NCBI RefSeq assembly: GCF_945859685.1
Contig: NC_079149.1
Span: 11,319,118 to 11,383,117 of the forward strand
DNA length: 64,000 bases
Source: Eupeodes corollae
Taxonomy: Eukaryota > Arthropoda > Insecta > Diptera > Syrphidae
Reading direction: 5' to 3'
In this document: in pieces, positions 12,071-23,560 of the stretch
Position numbering within the stretch: position 1 is the stretch's first letter
How the letters are laid out: each line of letters begins with the position of its first letter
Notes under the pieces: generated by a model
Told to the model about the DNA's origin: nothing
The model's database searches: none
What the model saw: the letters and a program-made list of their open reading frames with translations, nothing else
Program-made: the position numbers and the translations under genes

Positions 12071-14221
12071 TTTTAATATTGCGCCAAACTTCTGGAAGGT
12101 AAAGAGGTTAAAGCTATATTGTTAAGTGCAAACCATTCATTTAGCTTAAGAAGGAATTAAGAATCAAGCCCTGGTGACTTATAAGTCGATATACCATTTC
12201 ATTATGCATGATGCTTGTGTAAGCTGAAATTAGTGAAGAACTACCATTTCACAGAAAATTATATTATGATTAAGAGATAGGAAGGTAATCTAGAGGAATA
12301 TAAGTCATTTAATCATAGGAGACCGTTCGTCTTAAAGGAAGTGTTTGAGTGGCAAGGCAGTTTGTGATAGTCCTACACTCTAGCCCTCACAGCTTAAGAA
12401 AAAACTTAAACCTTGTGCTTAAGGTATTAGTACCTTGCTTCTTCTTAAAATACGAGTCATTTCTTAACCTTTATTCAAATTCTGTTAAGTTCTAGCCTCA
12501 GAAACAAACAAATCAGTGTTGGCTCTTTGAAATGCGACTGTTACTGTTAATGTTGCTGCTGTTGCTTGCTTCTTGCTTCTTGCTTCTTCAACCCACTCTC
12601 GTGTAACCGCTACAAATTTCAGTTAAAAATTAAAACACAAGTTAAAACAAAATAAAATAAAACCGCCTTTTAATTCACAATCACAACACAAATCCCGCAT
12701 GTATGTACAACATTTTGAACAAGCTTAAAGAAGACGAAGCAGAAGTTCAGAAAAAAAGAAGATTACACAAGCCTCATCTGTGATCTGAACTCATCTTCTC
12801 CTTTTTTTTTCTGATGCTTCTTCTTCGAAAAAAGGAGCTCCCCAGCATCATCTTCATCTCAGCTCAATAATCTTGCTGCTCGATCACCCGCACTATAACT
12901 TCGTGTCTTTCCATACACTTTTTGCCAATGGCGATGGCGGTCCATGATGGGTTGCCATGTATTATATTGCATCTTCTTATGGTATCCCTGGGATGACATT
13001 TTCAGCTGTGGTATAAAACCTACCATCATGCAACTTAACTGAAAAAAAATATTAAAAAACAAAGATTGGGGGTGCAATTTTTTAATTCTTTTTTGGTCTT
13101 TACACTAAAAAAAAATATACCTATACTCAAGACCATAACTTACCTAACAACAAAAATTCCTATACACCGCCGAGTAATCCCACACACATAGCAGAGGTGT
13201 ACTCTCTGTGTCCTATTGTTTGAAAAATGTTGTGTTTGTATGCGGGTTTGAAGTGGTATGTGTGTTGTTTACAGAGAGTTTACCTGTCTGCAGTGTTTTC
13301 GTGTTTTATGTCTACCTTCTTCAGCATTTTAAGGGAAAAAAAAAAGTTAAATTGAACGTATCTAGATGAACATAGATACACAACACAAATACCAAGACAA
13401 AATAAAACCTGGTAGGTTAGGGTAAGGTGAACTTTTCAAGAGAGAAAGAGCGAGAGTCGAGTTTGAACAGCAGGAATATTATTGCCAACAACATTTAATC
13501 ACAAAATATGAACTAAATATGGATTTTCAAAAAAATATACGTTTTTAACAATTGATTTTAAAAATAAAATGTCTGAAACCATTTAAAACGTTAACAATTT
13601 TTTAATGATTTTCGTAAATTTTATACAAATTTTCATTGATCGACGAATTTGTTTTTGATAATTTAACGGAACTTTGTGTTAACTTTTCTAATACGTATTT
13701 TTATAAATCTACATAGGAGACATTTATGGACTAAAGAATCTTTTCGTTCTATTCATAAATAGTTTTGTTGATTAACGAAATTCATTCCTTGGCTTACGAA
13801 ATGTTTCGTTACGATAAAGAATATCTATTGATGATTTTCTTGAAATGTGTGTACTATTTGTTTCACATTTCATTCTAAACAAGAGTTCTTCATGGAAAAT
13901 ATAGATATCAGTACAAGAAAGTTAGTCTAACAAATCAATTGTTTAAACAAAACACTAGCCCCTCTCAAATTTGATTTTAAGGAATATTGCATTTCATAAA
14001 AATGAAAAGGAACAATTCTTAAGATTTCTAATAATTTCTCAAACATCAATTTGAAATGGTTGGACTCTTGTTATCTTCCTACTTAGGTGCTTTGTGCGGA
14101 CCTCAGTTTCGTGTGGGCTTGAAACTTATCAATTTGAACTAAATCTTAATCAGGTGGTAGTTACATTGACAGGTTATCAAACTTGGATGAAATATTTCGT
14201 CTGAGTTTATTTCTAAATACA
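12071..14221. other. Intergenic; no gene supported
   Basis: Contains simple sequence (GCTGCTGTTGCTTGCTTCTT at about 12,550-12,585) and a 72-codon - strand frame at 12,859-13,077 with no recognisable domain. Otherwise AT-rich and unremarkable. Confidence 0.4.
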
Positions 14222-15302
14222 AGGTTATCCATTTTGCGGTTTCAAAAGTAAACGTACATAAAACACATAAAAAATGTTTCTTTAATGGTATTCCTTTTTT
14301 TATTATAAAATTTGAATATCGACATTATTTGTGAAGCACTACAACATTTAAATGGCTACCACGCTAATTGTTGCCAGCATTGACCATTTTTTGACGCATA
14401 TTGGGTGGTATCTTAGCCATAAATTGACAAATGTTGGTTTTAAAAGGCCGAAGAGTTAAAGATTTATCTGCATAAACTCAATCTTTTGCATAGCCCCACA
14501 AAAAGCCCAGCGGAGTCAAAAGTTATGATGTTGGTGGCCAGTTAATATCACCACGACGAGAAATTACTCCGCCAGGAAATGTCTCTCGCATTAAAGTCAT
14601 ATTGTTGTGTCATCGAGTTGTGCGGCATGTGACACCATTTTGTAAAAACCACGTATTCTCCTCGTCGTATTCTTCAATTAAGGTTGTCATATGACATTAA
14701 AGCTACGAATTGACGGTGACTGTCGTTCCATCGACGTTTTCGAAGAGGTAAGGTCCAATCACACCTCCGGCACAAAACCTCCGGCACAAAGAGTAAGAAA
14801 TGTCCTTCTTAGCTGAAGGAAATTTTTGTTCGAAAAATCGTTCAAGCATTTTCATTTGACGTATCTACGAAGTTGTGAATGGTCAACTGACTTCAGTTGT
14901 TGTGTGAACTGTACTTTATAGGGATGTAGGTTTATATCACCTGTAAGACAGTCCTAACAACAACAACAACAAACGACATGGTATCGACATATTCAGGTCT
15001 TCGGTAACACTATCACTTACAGGCTCTACAATATCTGTAACCAAACATGCCTGTTCAAATTTCTTCAAAATTTCGCCAATTGCATGCGTTGTGTAAAATC
15101 TCCTCTTAAGGAACGATACGTGGCTATGGCAGAATCACCATTTTTAAGTAGGTTTCAACAATTTATATGCGTTGTGCAATAGTTAAGCAATCCCCTTTTG
15201 TAAATGTCAGACTTTCAACTGAAAAAAATTGGTTTAACAACTTAGTTTGACAGATGTCGTTTTCCAACCCTACACTTTTAAAACCGCAAAATGAGTAACC
15301 CG
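14222..15302 (-). mobile_element. Mariner-superfamily DNA transposon, defective copy 1
   Basis: The ends form a terminal inverted repeat of about 28 bp: GGTTATCCATTTTGCGGTTT at 14,223 and, on the other strand from 15,302, GGGTTACTCATTTTGCGGTT. The - strand interior encodes pieces of an IS630/Tc1-mariner transposase in the right order: NGDSAIATYRSLRGDF (about 15,150-15,100), GLHPYK-like and VDHSQLRRY segments (about 14,940-14,860), VIGPYLFENVDGTTVTVN (about 14,755-14,700), FLQNGVTCRTT (about 14,655-14,615), PGGVISRRGDINWPP, and LTPLGFLWGY (about 14,525-14,490). The D expected in QDG is N and the D in PLDF is G, so catalysis is lost. The central DEAH block is deleted. A second copy of the family lies at 54,996-58,324. 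Confidence 0.85.
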
Positions 15303-16221
15303 ATATTTTCATTAATCTCGTATATCTATCTAGAATATGATGAAATTTCTAGAAACAATGATTGTTCATTATCAAATAATTTTTGTAGAAGGAAACTTAT
15401 CACTCGATGGACATTTTTCTTTGAATACACTTTCCTTAAATTTTTTTCGTTGCAACGATGATGAACATATTTTAAAAAAGTGATACAATGATAAAGAAAT
15501 TCTATGAGAAAGGAGGGTATTATATACCTACTCAAAAATTAATTTTTTTAATTCACAAGTTTTTTAAAAATTGTATTTTGAAACAAAATTCATTTTCGTA
15601 ACATAAAATTGTCATAATAGTAATAATTTTAACAATTTAAAACTTCACTTTCAATTTTTGGTCCTTTAATTCAGTTTAAAAATTATACAGTGAATAGGAA
15701 TTTTGAGAAAGAAGGTTGATACCAAGACTTAATTTCAAAGTTCAAAAACACACGTTTTAGTGTATGTGACATCCCATCTCATTAGAGTACGAAAAATATT
15801 TAATCTTTTATTAAAAAAACTTGATTGCAAACCATATGCAATGATTGTATCATTTTCGTAACGTTAAATTGTCAAAACCGTAACCGTATTTTTAAACAAA
15901 AATGTCTCTTAATGTTCCTTAAAATTCAGGTTTCTTAAATTTCAACCCCCTTAGTTGGCAACCATAAAGCCTCATACCCACAGGTAAAATAACAACTCTT
16001 CATGAACACAGGTAAAACGCGTTGTTGCTCTCCGCAGTTACCTTTCTTCATGGTTGCGTCTCGTCGCGTCGTCGTTAGCTACAGCCACCGCCATAGTATA
16101 CAGACAGCTGTTTATTGTTTAAACTATGTTACTGTGATTGTATGAGTGTTAGAAGAAAAAAAAAATTAACTCGTATTTGTGAGAGACTATAGCGCGTTGA
16201 ATTCAAAAGATCACGGCACGA
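15303..16221. other. Egfr upstream flank
   Basis: AT-rich to about 15,950. At 16,010-16,110 it becomes richer in CG dinucleotides (GTCTCGTCGCGTCGTCG region), which commonly accompanies promoters in AT-rich fly DNA. No open frame of note. Confidence 0.4.
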
Positions 16222-16255
16222 TCAGTTTTATCCAAAACGTATGAATGCGCAGACG
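16222..16255 (+). promoter_or_regulatory. Candidate Egfr core promoter: initiator plus DPE
   Basis: TCAGTT at 16,222-16,227 fits the arthropod initiator (TCAGT), with A+1 at 16,224. AGACG begins at 16,251, exactly +28 from that A, and fits the downstream promoter element consensus RGWYV at the only spacing that functions in flies. No TATA box is evident at -30. The site lies 835 bp upstream of the first coding exon in the same orientation. The match is short, so chance cannot be excluded. Confidence 0.5.
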
Positions 16256-17058
16256 CCGGGCTGTATTATTTCTGCCGCGCAACGAAATTTCAAAAATAAA
16301 ATTGTCAAAAAATAAATAAAATAAAAAAAAACTTATCAAAATAAGTCCATCCAAAAGTCTAAAGCTCTTAACCCTTTTCCTTTATTTCATTTCGATTTCG
16401 AGTTCAAAACTAAACACGAAATATTAATCGGCGGCGAGCGGTGTTGGTGGTGATTCCATCATAAACAAAATTACGATCGATCGTTTAAAAGTTTTTCAAC
16501 TGTGACCCGGGCTTGAAGTTGGAGTTGGGGAATAAGATTATTAATGTTATTGTTGTTGTTGAAATTTAATCCCACATTCTGTGTATCTTGTTCGAGTTTA
16601 TAAAGTGTTTTTCTGAACAAACCTTGAGTGTCGTCCCTCTTATGATACAATCAAATTAAAAAGAAATAAATTCCAACCTCAAAACAAAAAAAGGAATACG
16701 CAACAACAACAACAAAAACGATCATACTCGAAACTGGATCGTTAAAAAAATATAAAAATCTTACATCTTGTTGTTTTTTCGTTCGTTTTTTAAGTATTTT
16801 TCGTTGTTTTTGGTTTGAATTTCACGTCTTTTTTTAATTTAACGATACTTTACGTGAAGTGCGGTACTTTAACTTGAGGCTTTTTTGCATGTTACCTTTT
16901 ATTGTGTATTTAACGTCACAAGAATAATAAAAAAGGAGTTAAAATTAGTGAAGTTTTCGTAATAACGTCGTCGTCGTGACGTGTGCTTTGTTTCTGTCTT
17001 CTAAAAAAAGCAGACGACAAACAACAACAAAACTAAGTCACATTCGGATAATGTTTTC
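16224..17058 (+). other. Egfr: Probable Egfr 5' UTR
   Basis: Stretch between the candidate start site and the first coding ATG, with no clear splice signals seen in it, so it may be one continuous leader. It contains short upstream ATGs. The last of these, at 17,051, opens a three-codon uORF whose stop (17,060-17,062) overlaps the main ATG. CAA-rich simple sequence lies at 16,700-16,722. The upstream limit depends on the promoter call. Confidence 0.45.
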
Positions 17059-17395
17059 ATGATGAAAGGACTACTAATTGTGGGACTATTGCTCCTTAAT
17101 ATTGTAGTAGAGTCCCAAGCGGCGAAAGATCGCTATACACGACTTAGTAATAGTAGTAACGGTAGTGAAAATAATGACAGGCATAATAATGGCAGCGGAG
17201 GTGGCGGAAACGGCGGCAATGGTGGAGGCGGTGGCAATGGAGGTGGAGGTCGAAAACAATATAGACAATCCCACAGACAACAACAATTACAATCGAGTAA
17301 ACAATATCAAATGCAAAGGATTAGCAATAATAATTTATCGAGCGCACAACACACAAACTCAGAGGATAATCACACCGAGTTCGTGAAGGGAAAAA
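17059..17395 (+). CDS. Egfr: Egfr coding exon 1: signal peptide and N-terminal spacer
   Basis: Encodes residues 1-112 of the EGF receptor. Residues 1-22 (MMKGLLIVGLLLLNIVV and on to SQAA) form a signal peptide: basic start, hydrophobic core, small residues at the likely cleavage site. KDRYTR follows, as RDRYAR does in the Drosophila isoform with this type of N-terminus. Residues 29-65 are an Asn/Ser then Gly/Asn-rich run, and 67-90 are Gln-rich. The exon ends TEFVKGK, matching the Drosophila EFVKGK just before ICIGTK. The donor is AAAAA|GTAAGT at 17,395/17,396. One base (A) is left over and joins TT of exon 2 to make Ile, giving KICIGTK, which fixes the exon end. The start could be either of two adjacent ATGs (17,059 or 17,062); an ATGA overlap with a uORF sits there. 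The open frame continues into the intron, but those residues are not exon. Confidence 0.93.
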
Positions 17396-20300
17396 GTAAG
17401 TTTGTTGTTTATTTTTCAGTTTCTTCTGGAAAAAGGTTAAATTTTCTTAGAATAGCGTTCTACAATGTAAAAAACGATTTGTTTTGACAGTTCATTTATA
17501 TAAATAAAATGGATTAAAATAAGTGCTGATCAATTAATTTCGACAGCTCTGTTCTTAGTTCCAAATTCTAAGAAAACATTCGTCCTGATTAGCTCTAGCT
17601 TCAAGAGTTCACAATTGAAACAAGATTTAAATCTCTAAACTGGATACCAACTGACAGGTATTTAGGTAAAACATCATCGAGACATTTTATCTTCCTAAGA
17701 TATGAGAGTAGTCCGAATTCCTAGAAATATAAAAACAAAATTCCTTACAATCCTTCCTCACCTCTTCTTTCCAAAAAAATAAAACAAAGTGGGAAAGGCA
17801 ATTTTAGGATTTGTATTTCAATATCGCTCTGTTTTGATGGAATAAACGTTTTGTAACATTATTGTAAGAGCTTTAAGAAGAGAAAAGAGTCATTTTGACA
17901 TTAAGGAACGTGTCAAATAGTTTCAAAATAAAGTATTCAGCTAGTTTGTATTTCTCGGATCTCAGGAACTTTCATGGTTTCAGATACTTGAACCAAATTT
18001 CTCCTAAAAATGTATGGTCTTTAGCAGTAAAACGCTGAAAATAGAAATTTTTAGAATTCGATTTCTCAGTAGTTCTCCATCGTACAATACAAATATAAAG
18101 AACAGAAATATAAAGCTTATTTGACTTCTGGGTGGAAAATTCTGTTCTTTATTTCAATCTTCGGCTCTTTTAGGCTGACTGAGAAAATTCTCAGAAAACT
18201 AAAAACTAAAAAAAAGCCTGTCAAACAAAACTTTCTTTGAGGAATTCCTTAATAACGTCCGAAGGGCTTATTACCCAATTAAAATATATAAATTTGTATG
18301 GAGTTACATTAAACAAACTTCAAAGAACAGTTCTTGAAAATTACAAACAATGCTTTTTCGAAGATAAGATATTTTGTAAGCTTTTTAAGCAAATTTTTAA
18401 TTCTTAAGGGAATATTTTTAGTATCTCAATAAGGTTCTGGAAATTTCTATTAGTTACGATTTGAGTCTTCATCTAAATCTTTATGAAGGCTTGAAAAGTC
18501 TTAAAGTCTTAATTTTAAAGTAAATATTTTATTTTCATTTAAAGTCCAGATTTGAAAATGCTCGTTTTTAACATTATTTTTATACTCATAAAATGTTTCA
18601 GAAACTGATTCGTTATCAGAGCATACAATACTTTAAATACTTTTTTTGAAAAATCATCAATAGTTGTTGGCTTACACCTTAAACAAGCACTGAACCATTT
18701 TGACGAACTTTAAGAAAAAAGGCGTTTTTCTAACAACATATAGAAACATTTTTAGAAATATTGAAAGTATGTAATCTAAAGATTGATTACAGATTTGGAA
18801 AACCGTCAAACATATTTTTGAAAAAAAAAAATAACTATCATTGCCCACAAAAACCGAAAATGAGTTTTTTTGAATTTTAAAAGATGAAAAGTATCTCAAA
18901 AAATGTCGTGAGAAAGTGATTTTGAATACAAAAAGTTTTCAGTATAATTTCATTATCTGTTACAGAACCTTTTTGATCAGTGTTGAAAATCAAAATAAGT
19001 CGAATTTGATAAAATTAAGAATTTGTTTGTATTAAATTTTAGTTTTACGTTTAAAGACTTAGTAATTTTGATTTCGGTATAAATTTGAAGACGTTTTACA
19101 AAAATGAAAGTTCATTTATGGGTTTTCATTATTATTGAGTTTTAAGTCGTTGGTAAACATCATTTAGTGGGTCAGTGAAACTGGGTAATAGTCCAAAACG
19201 GTTTACTTGATTGAAACCATAATCATTCACATTTTTACTTCCAGCAATAGCAAATGTTCAATAGAAAAAAATGGAGAAACTATCAACGAGATTTCTAATG
19301 TTAGCTTTTAGTCAAAAATGTGGCTTCCTGATAAGTTCCTAAGAAAGATTTCTTCGATTCCAGAAGGGATTGGTGACAAACCCTTATATATAACCTTTTT
19401 AAACAACTTATTGGTGTTAAAAGTCACGTTATCATGATATTGAAATATGTTAGCAAATATTGTTCAACAAGTTCCTTGATATTTTTCATTGAAAATATAA
19501 ATATTGTTGTACAAATTAATTAATGTTTTGATTAGTTCGGAGAATGTAAATTTAATCATCTAACAGCCTTTAAAATTGGAAAAATTTGCCTATGGAACAC
19601 ACAACTATTTGTATTATTAACAGACAGTTATGCTTCGATTGACATAAATCAATCCTTTTCCAATATTTTTCTAGTTTCTGCAACATAAAATCATTTTACC
19701 AATGAAGTTAAACTGATTGAAAAGGCTTTTAACTTATACGCTCGAATTTATAATTATACTGTTTCACTAGGAACTAATTTAAACTCCTTTATAATTTCTT
19801 AAATCTACTTCTTTTATTGCCAAAAGATCCTGTCTCACTCTCACTCATGATCATTTCAAGAACTAAGCTTGACATGAAAGCAACGTCTATAGTTTAATAT
19901 CTCATCATTTCTTAAATAGAAAGGTATTGGACTAATGTATTTCCTGACTTATAAAAGTTCGTTATAGAATTTTCGACTCATGTCAAACGAAACCATTGTG
20001 GACTTATGTCCTCCTAGGGTAAATCCCTTTGGATTATGTCAATCTTCTGCAGATTTTAGTTAGGTAGTAAAATTTTTCCTTTAAGCCAGAAATATGAATG
20101 TGATAAATTCCATTTTAATTCAGAATTGATTGATTGAATTAAAACCATTTTGAGTAATTATATATCGTTAAAAATCGCACTTCAAAAACATAAAAATGTC
20201 TGCTCTATCTGATTTGAAACTTTCTTTTACATATTTTAAGACAATCAATAAAGTCATGCTTCTGACATAAACAATCTACCTAATTGTAATTAAGTTTAAC

Positions 20301-21670
20301 AATGGGCACGTGGAAGAATTTATTTGATTTCAGAAAACTATGCCATATTCGTCTATAAAATCACAAAGTCATAAAACTTAACATCAAAACTTTAAATGAA
20401 TCCTAAGAAAAATTAATGAAATAAAACTTTAAGAAAAAAAAATGGAATAAAAAACGAATCAACATTCAATTCTTAAAATTATAATGAATCAAATAAAATT
20501 AAAAAAAATAGAGAATCTCATGCTAATGTATGTCTCCACACCTCAAAACGACTACAAAATAATTATGTATTTATTATTTACTGACCTCGTCTATTCATAT
20601 GAGTATATACACTTTTTACATAAATACCTTCTATATATTGACTAAACTGACCAACCCTTTCAATAATAATTATTTTATTAAAATTTATAAACAAAATGCG
20701 TCATGTTTTTTGTTCTTCAAATTTTTTTATTTGTTCTTAATTAAAATTCATAGGTTTATGATTTTTGATCATTATTTTTATGCTTGGTTTTAGTTAAAAG
20801 AAGAAAACTAAAAACTAAACAATTTAATTGGTTAAATAATGATGTCTATTAAATTAACATACAAAGATATATCAACATTTTTAATCATTTGCATGATTAT
20901 ATATTTTATTTTATATATTATTTTTTGTTACATCGAACCTGTCTTTGAGTAAGAAAAACAAACTATCATTGAAAAATACACAATATTGAAAAAAAAATTG
21001 AAATTCTTAGTGGTTTAAAGTAGATATACGACCTTAATTTAGGTGTTGTAAGAAAAGAATTCTCTAATAAATCAATTGATCAATTAAAATAAATCAATAT
21101 AAAAGCAAAAAAAGCATTGAATATAAATCTTTCATGCTGGATTTGAATTCTTGCTTAGCTAATTTTTTACTTATTTTCTGTATAATATTTAAAGTCGTTG
21201 AGATTTATAGAATTCCAAAGAAAATGGATTTAAACTAACATCAATTCGTATTAAAATCCAGGTAATTCTTCATAATATTATGTGACATAATGATTGATGA
21301 TTATTTTGATGGATTAATATTCGAAAATTCGTTCAACTCGTAAAACGGACTTCTTTTATTAAAAAGCTTATCAGTGCTAGGTCTAAGAACCCTAAGAAAT
21401 CATTTATAATACAGTTTTTGTTTACATTGAATTTTCATCGAATTTATACAGTTTGAGATAGATTTATCAACATTTTTAAGAACTTATGATTAACAGTGAC
21501 GAATCATCCATGAAACATCTGGCATTATCCAAATCCACAAAACCCTATTTGATTAATTAGTTTAAGACTTGATCTATAGATCATTCTCTAAATAATACAT
21601 TTTCAGCTTTAGATCTTAATGAAAATAAGTTGATTTCATGTGTAGTGTATTATAAAGAAGAAAAATACTT
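17396..21670. other. Intron 1, first part: nothing recognised
   Basis: AT-rich intron sequence with no open frame above 75 codons, no transposase or RT motif, and no clear tandem repeat. Confidence 0.5.
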
Positions 21671-23560
21671 CTACAGGTTTCACATTGGGCGCCAATTATT
21701 AGTTCAAATTGAATTTTGCCAAAAATACACAATATTTATTGAAAAAAGTGCTATTAACTGATATTTTTCTAGTTATTGAAGTCATCTATTTGTTAAAAAA
21801 GTAATACTAATTGACAACTGTCTCGTTATTTAAGCAATTTTTTAACAATTATCTCGTTTTTTGAGCAAGTTATTGAATACATCACAAGCGAAAATATAAT
21901 AAAGGTTTCATGTTGGGTGTCATATTGATTGAAGTCTGACGTTGATTTGAGTTTAATCAAAAAGATTATGTTTATGTCTGTTCAAAAAGTACAACAAAGA
22001 TGCATTTTTCTTCTTTATTTACTCTTATAAAGCAATATATGCCAAGGAAAAGAAGATTTAAGGTTTCGTGTTGGGCTCCATTTAATACTCGGATTTGAAT
22101 TTTTCCAAAATATGTATCTAATTGTTGAAAAAGTGATATTAATTGACAATTATCTGGCAATTTATTAAAGTTTCGAAAAATGTCTTCAGACAAAATGCAT
22201 TGAAGATTTCATGTTGGATTCAAAACTGACGCTGATTTCAGTTAATCAAAAGCATTTGATAGGGTTTGGCATCAGGCTTTCTTATCGATAATGTGTGCTT
22301 TCGATAATGATAAGCGCAGTAAATTCCGACCTAAACAGCATTGTGCAATGGGGATTAAAAAACCGCGTGGAATTTAATGCTTCCAAAACCCAATGCTGTC
22401 TTGTATCGTTAAAGCGAGATATTGCCATTAACCATGGATGACACTTGCATCAATGAGACTGAATATTCTCGATATTCTCGGTACGTGTCACCAACCACAT
22501 CTTGTAACATGATCACATACGCGATGTCGCCACAAGTGACGCAAGGTGTTTAGGTTTCCTTAGGCGATGCAAGAAATATTTTAACTCTTCTGATCTGGCT
22601 GTTATCTACAAGACTTATATACGTCCAAAGCTTGAGTAAACTCCCATCTCTGGGCTGGTGCTTCTGCAACTAACATAAGCCTCTTGGATATTATTGAACG
22701 TAGAGCATTTAAATTGATAGACGATAATATCATCATAAGTTCATTTACTTCGCTTTAACATCTTCGTAAGGTCTCTTGTCTGACCCTTTTTTACCGTTAT
22801 TTTAACGGCTTATGCTCTAGTGAAATAGCCAGATGCATTCCTCCCTTTAAGCAGTTCAACCGTAATACTCACGCTTCTAGAATTGCTCATCAGTATACCC
22901 TCGAGCCCAACTTTGGCCATGCTGTCAAATACAGAGATTCGTTCATTAGCCGTACAAAGCGAATGTGGAATGCCTTACCGCACTCTGTCTTTCCTATTGC
23001 CATTGCAATATTCAGAAATTCAAAACTAATGTGCACGACAACTCATTTTAAACCCTTTCTCCTCTTTCCAGTGCTCACACTGTGCCTCTCCATAATAAGG
23101 GTAAAGTAATATCCCCTTGAGTGTGTGCTTATTATAAAAAAAAAAGAAAAAAGAAATATTATCTATTTGTGCAAAAAGTGTTAGTAGTTTACATTTTTTG
23201 CATTTATTTAGTCTAATTAAGAAAATTTAAGGTTTCACGTTGGGCGCCATTTAAGAGTCCAATTTGAATTTTTGCCAAAACAACGTTTATATTATGTGCA
23301 ACAGTTTTATTAATTAACTTTTTTTATAGATATATATTTAGACGAATAAGTAACAATCTAAGAAGTTAAATAAAACTTATGGTTTCATGTTGGGCGCAAC
23401 TTATATTTGTTAGTTGAATTGTAACCCAAGCTTTAAATATATAAACATTTGGTCAAAAATGCTAATAACCTGATTTTTGCCTTTTCATTTATGAGTTTAA
23501 TTTTGTAATTTGAAATTTCAACAATTAAACTTTAACGCTGGGCTCCATTTTACTTTTTAC
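21671..23560. repeat. Box-containing tandem array, left block
   Basis: Diverged tandem units, each marked by a box close to GGTTTCACGTTGGGCGCCAT followed by TT. Boxes start near 21,676, 21,904, 22,061, 22,206, 23,230, 23,380 and 23,530. Spacing is mostly 145-155 bp once the retrotransposon at 22,246-23,156 is removed. Spacers are also related: after the box most read like TTTGAATTTTTGCCAAAA and then AAAAGTGCTATTAATTGAC, so this is a real repeat and not isolated motifs. The box is much better conserved than the spacer. No coding capacity. Confidence 0.85.
22246..23156 (+). pseudogene. Jockey-like retrotransposon fragment inserted in the array
   Basis: On the + strand the sequence opens with AFDRVWHQAF (RT motif A region, 22,247-22,280). 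A deletion then takes it to DLNSIVQWGLKNRVEFNASK (about 22,327-22,385), then DVATSDARCLGFLRRCKKYF (about 22,520-22,580) and LAVIYKTYIRPKLE (about 22,595-22,640). A reading near 22,920-23,030 corresponds to the C-terminal YRDSF...RMWNALPHSVF segment of jockey/F-type elements. It ends in an A-rich tail at 23,139-23,156. Array sequence is present on both sides, so the element jumped into an existing array. The catalytic FADD region is missing and frames are broken. Confidence 0.8.
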
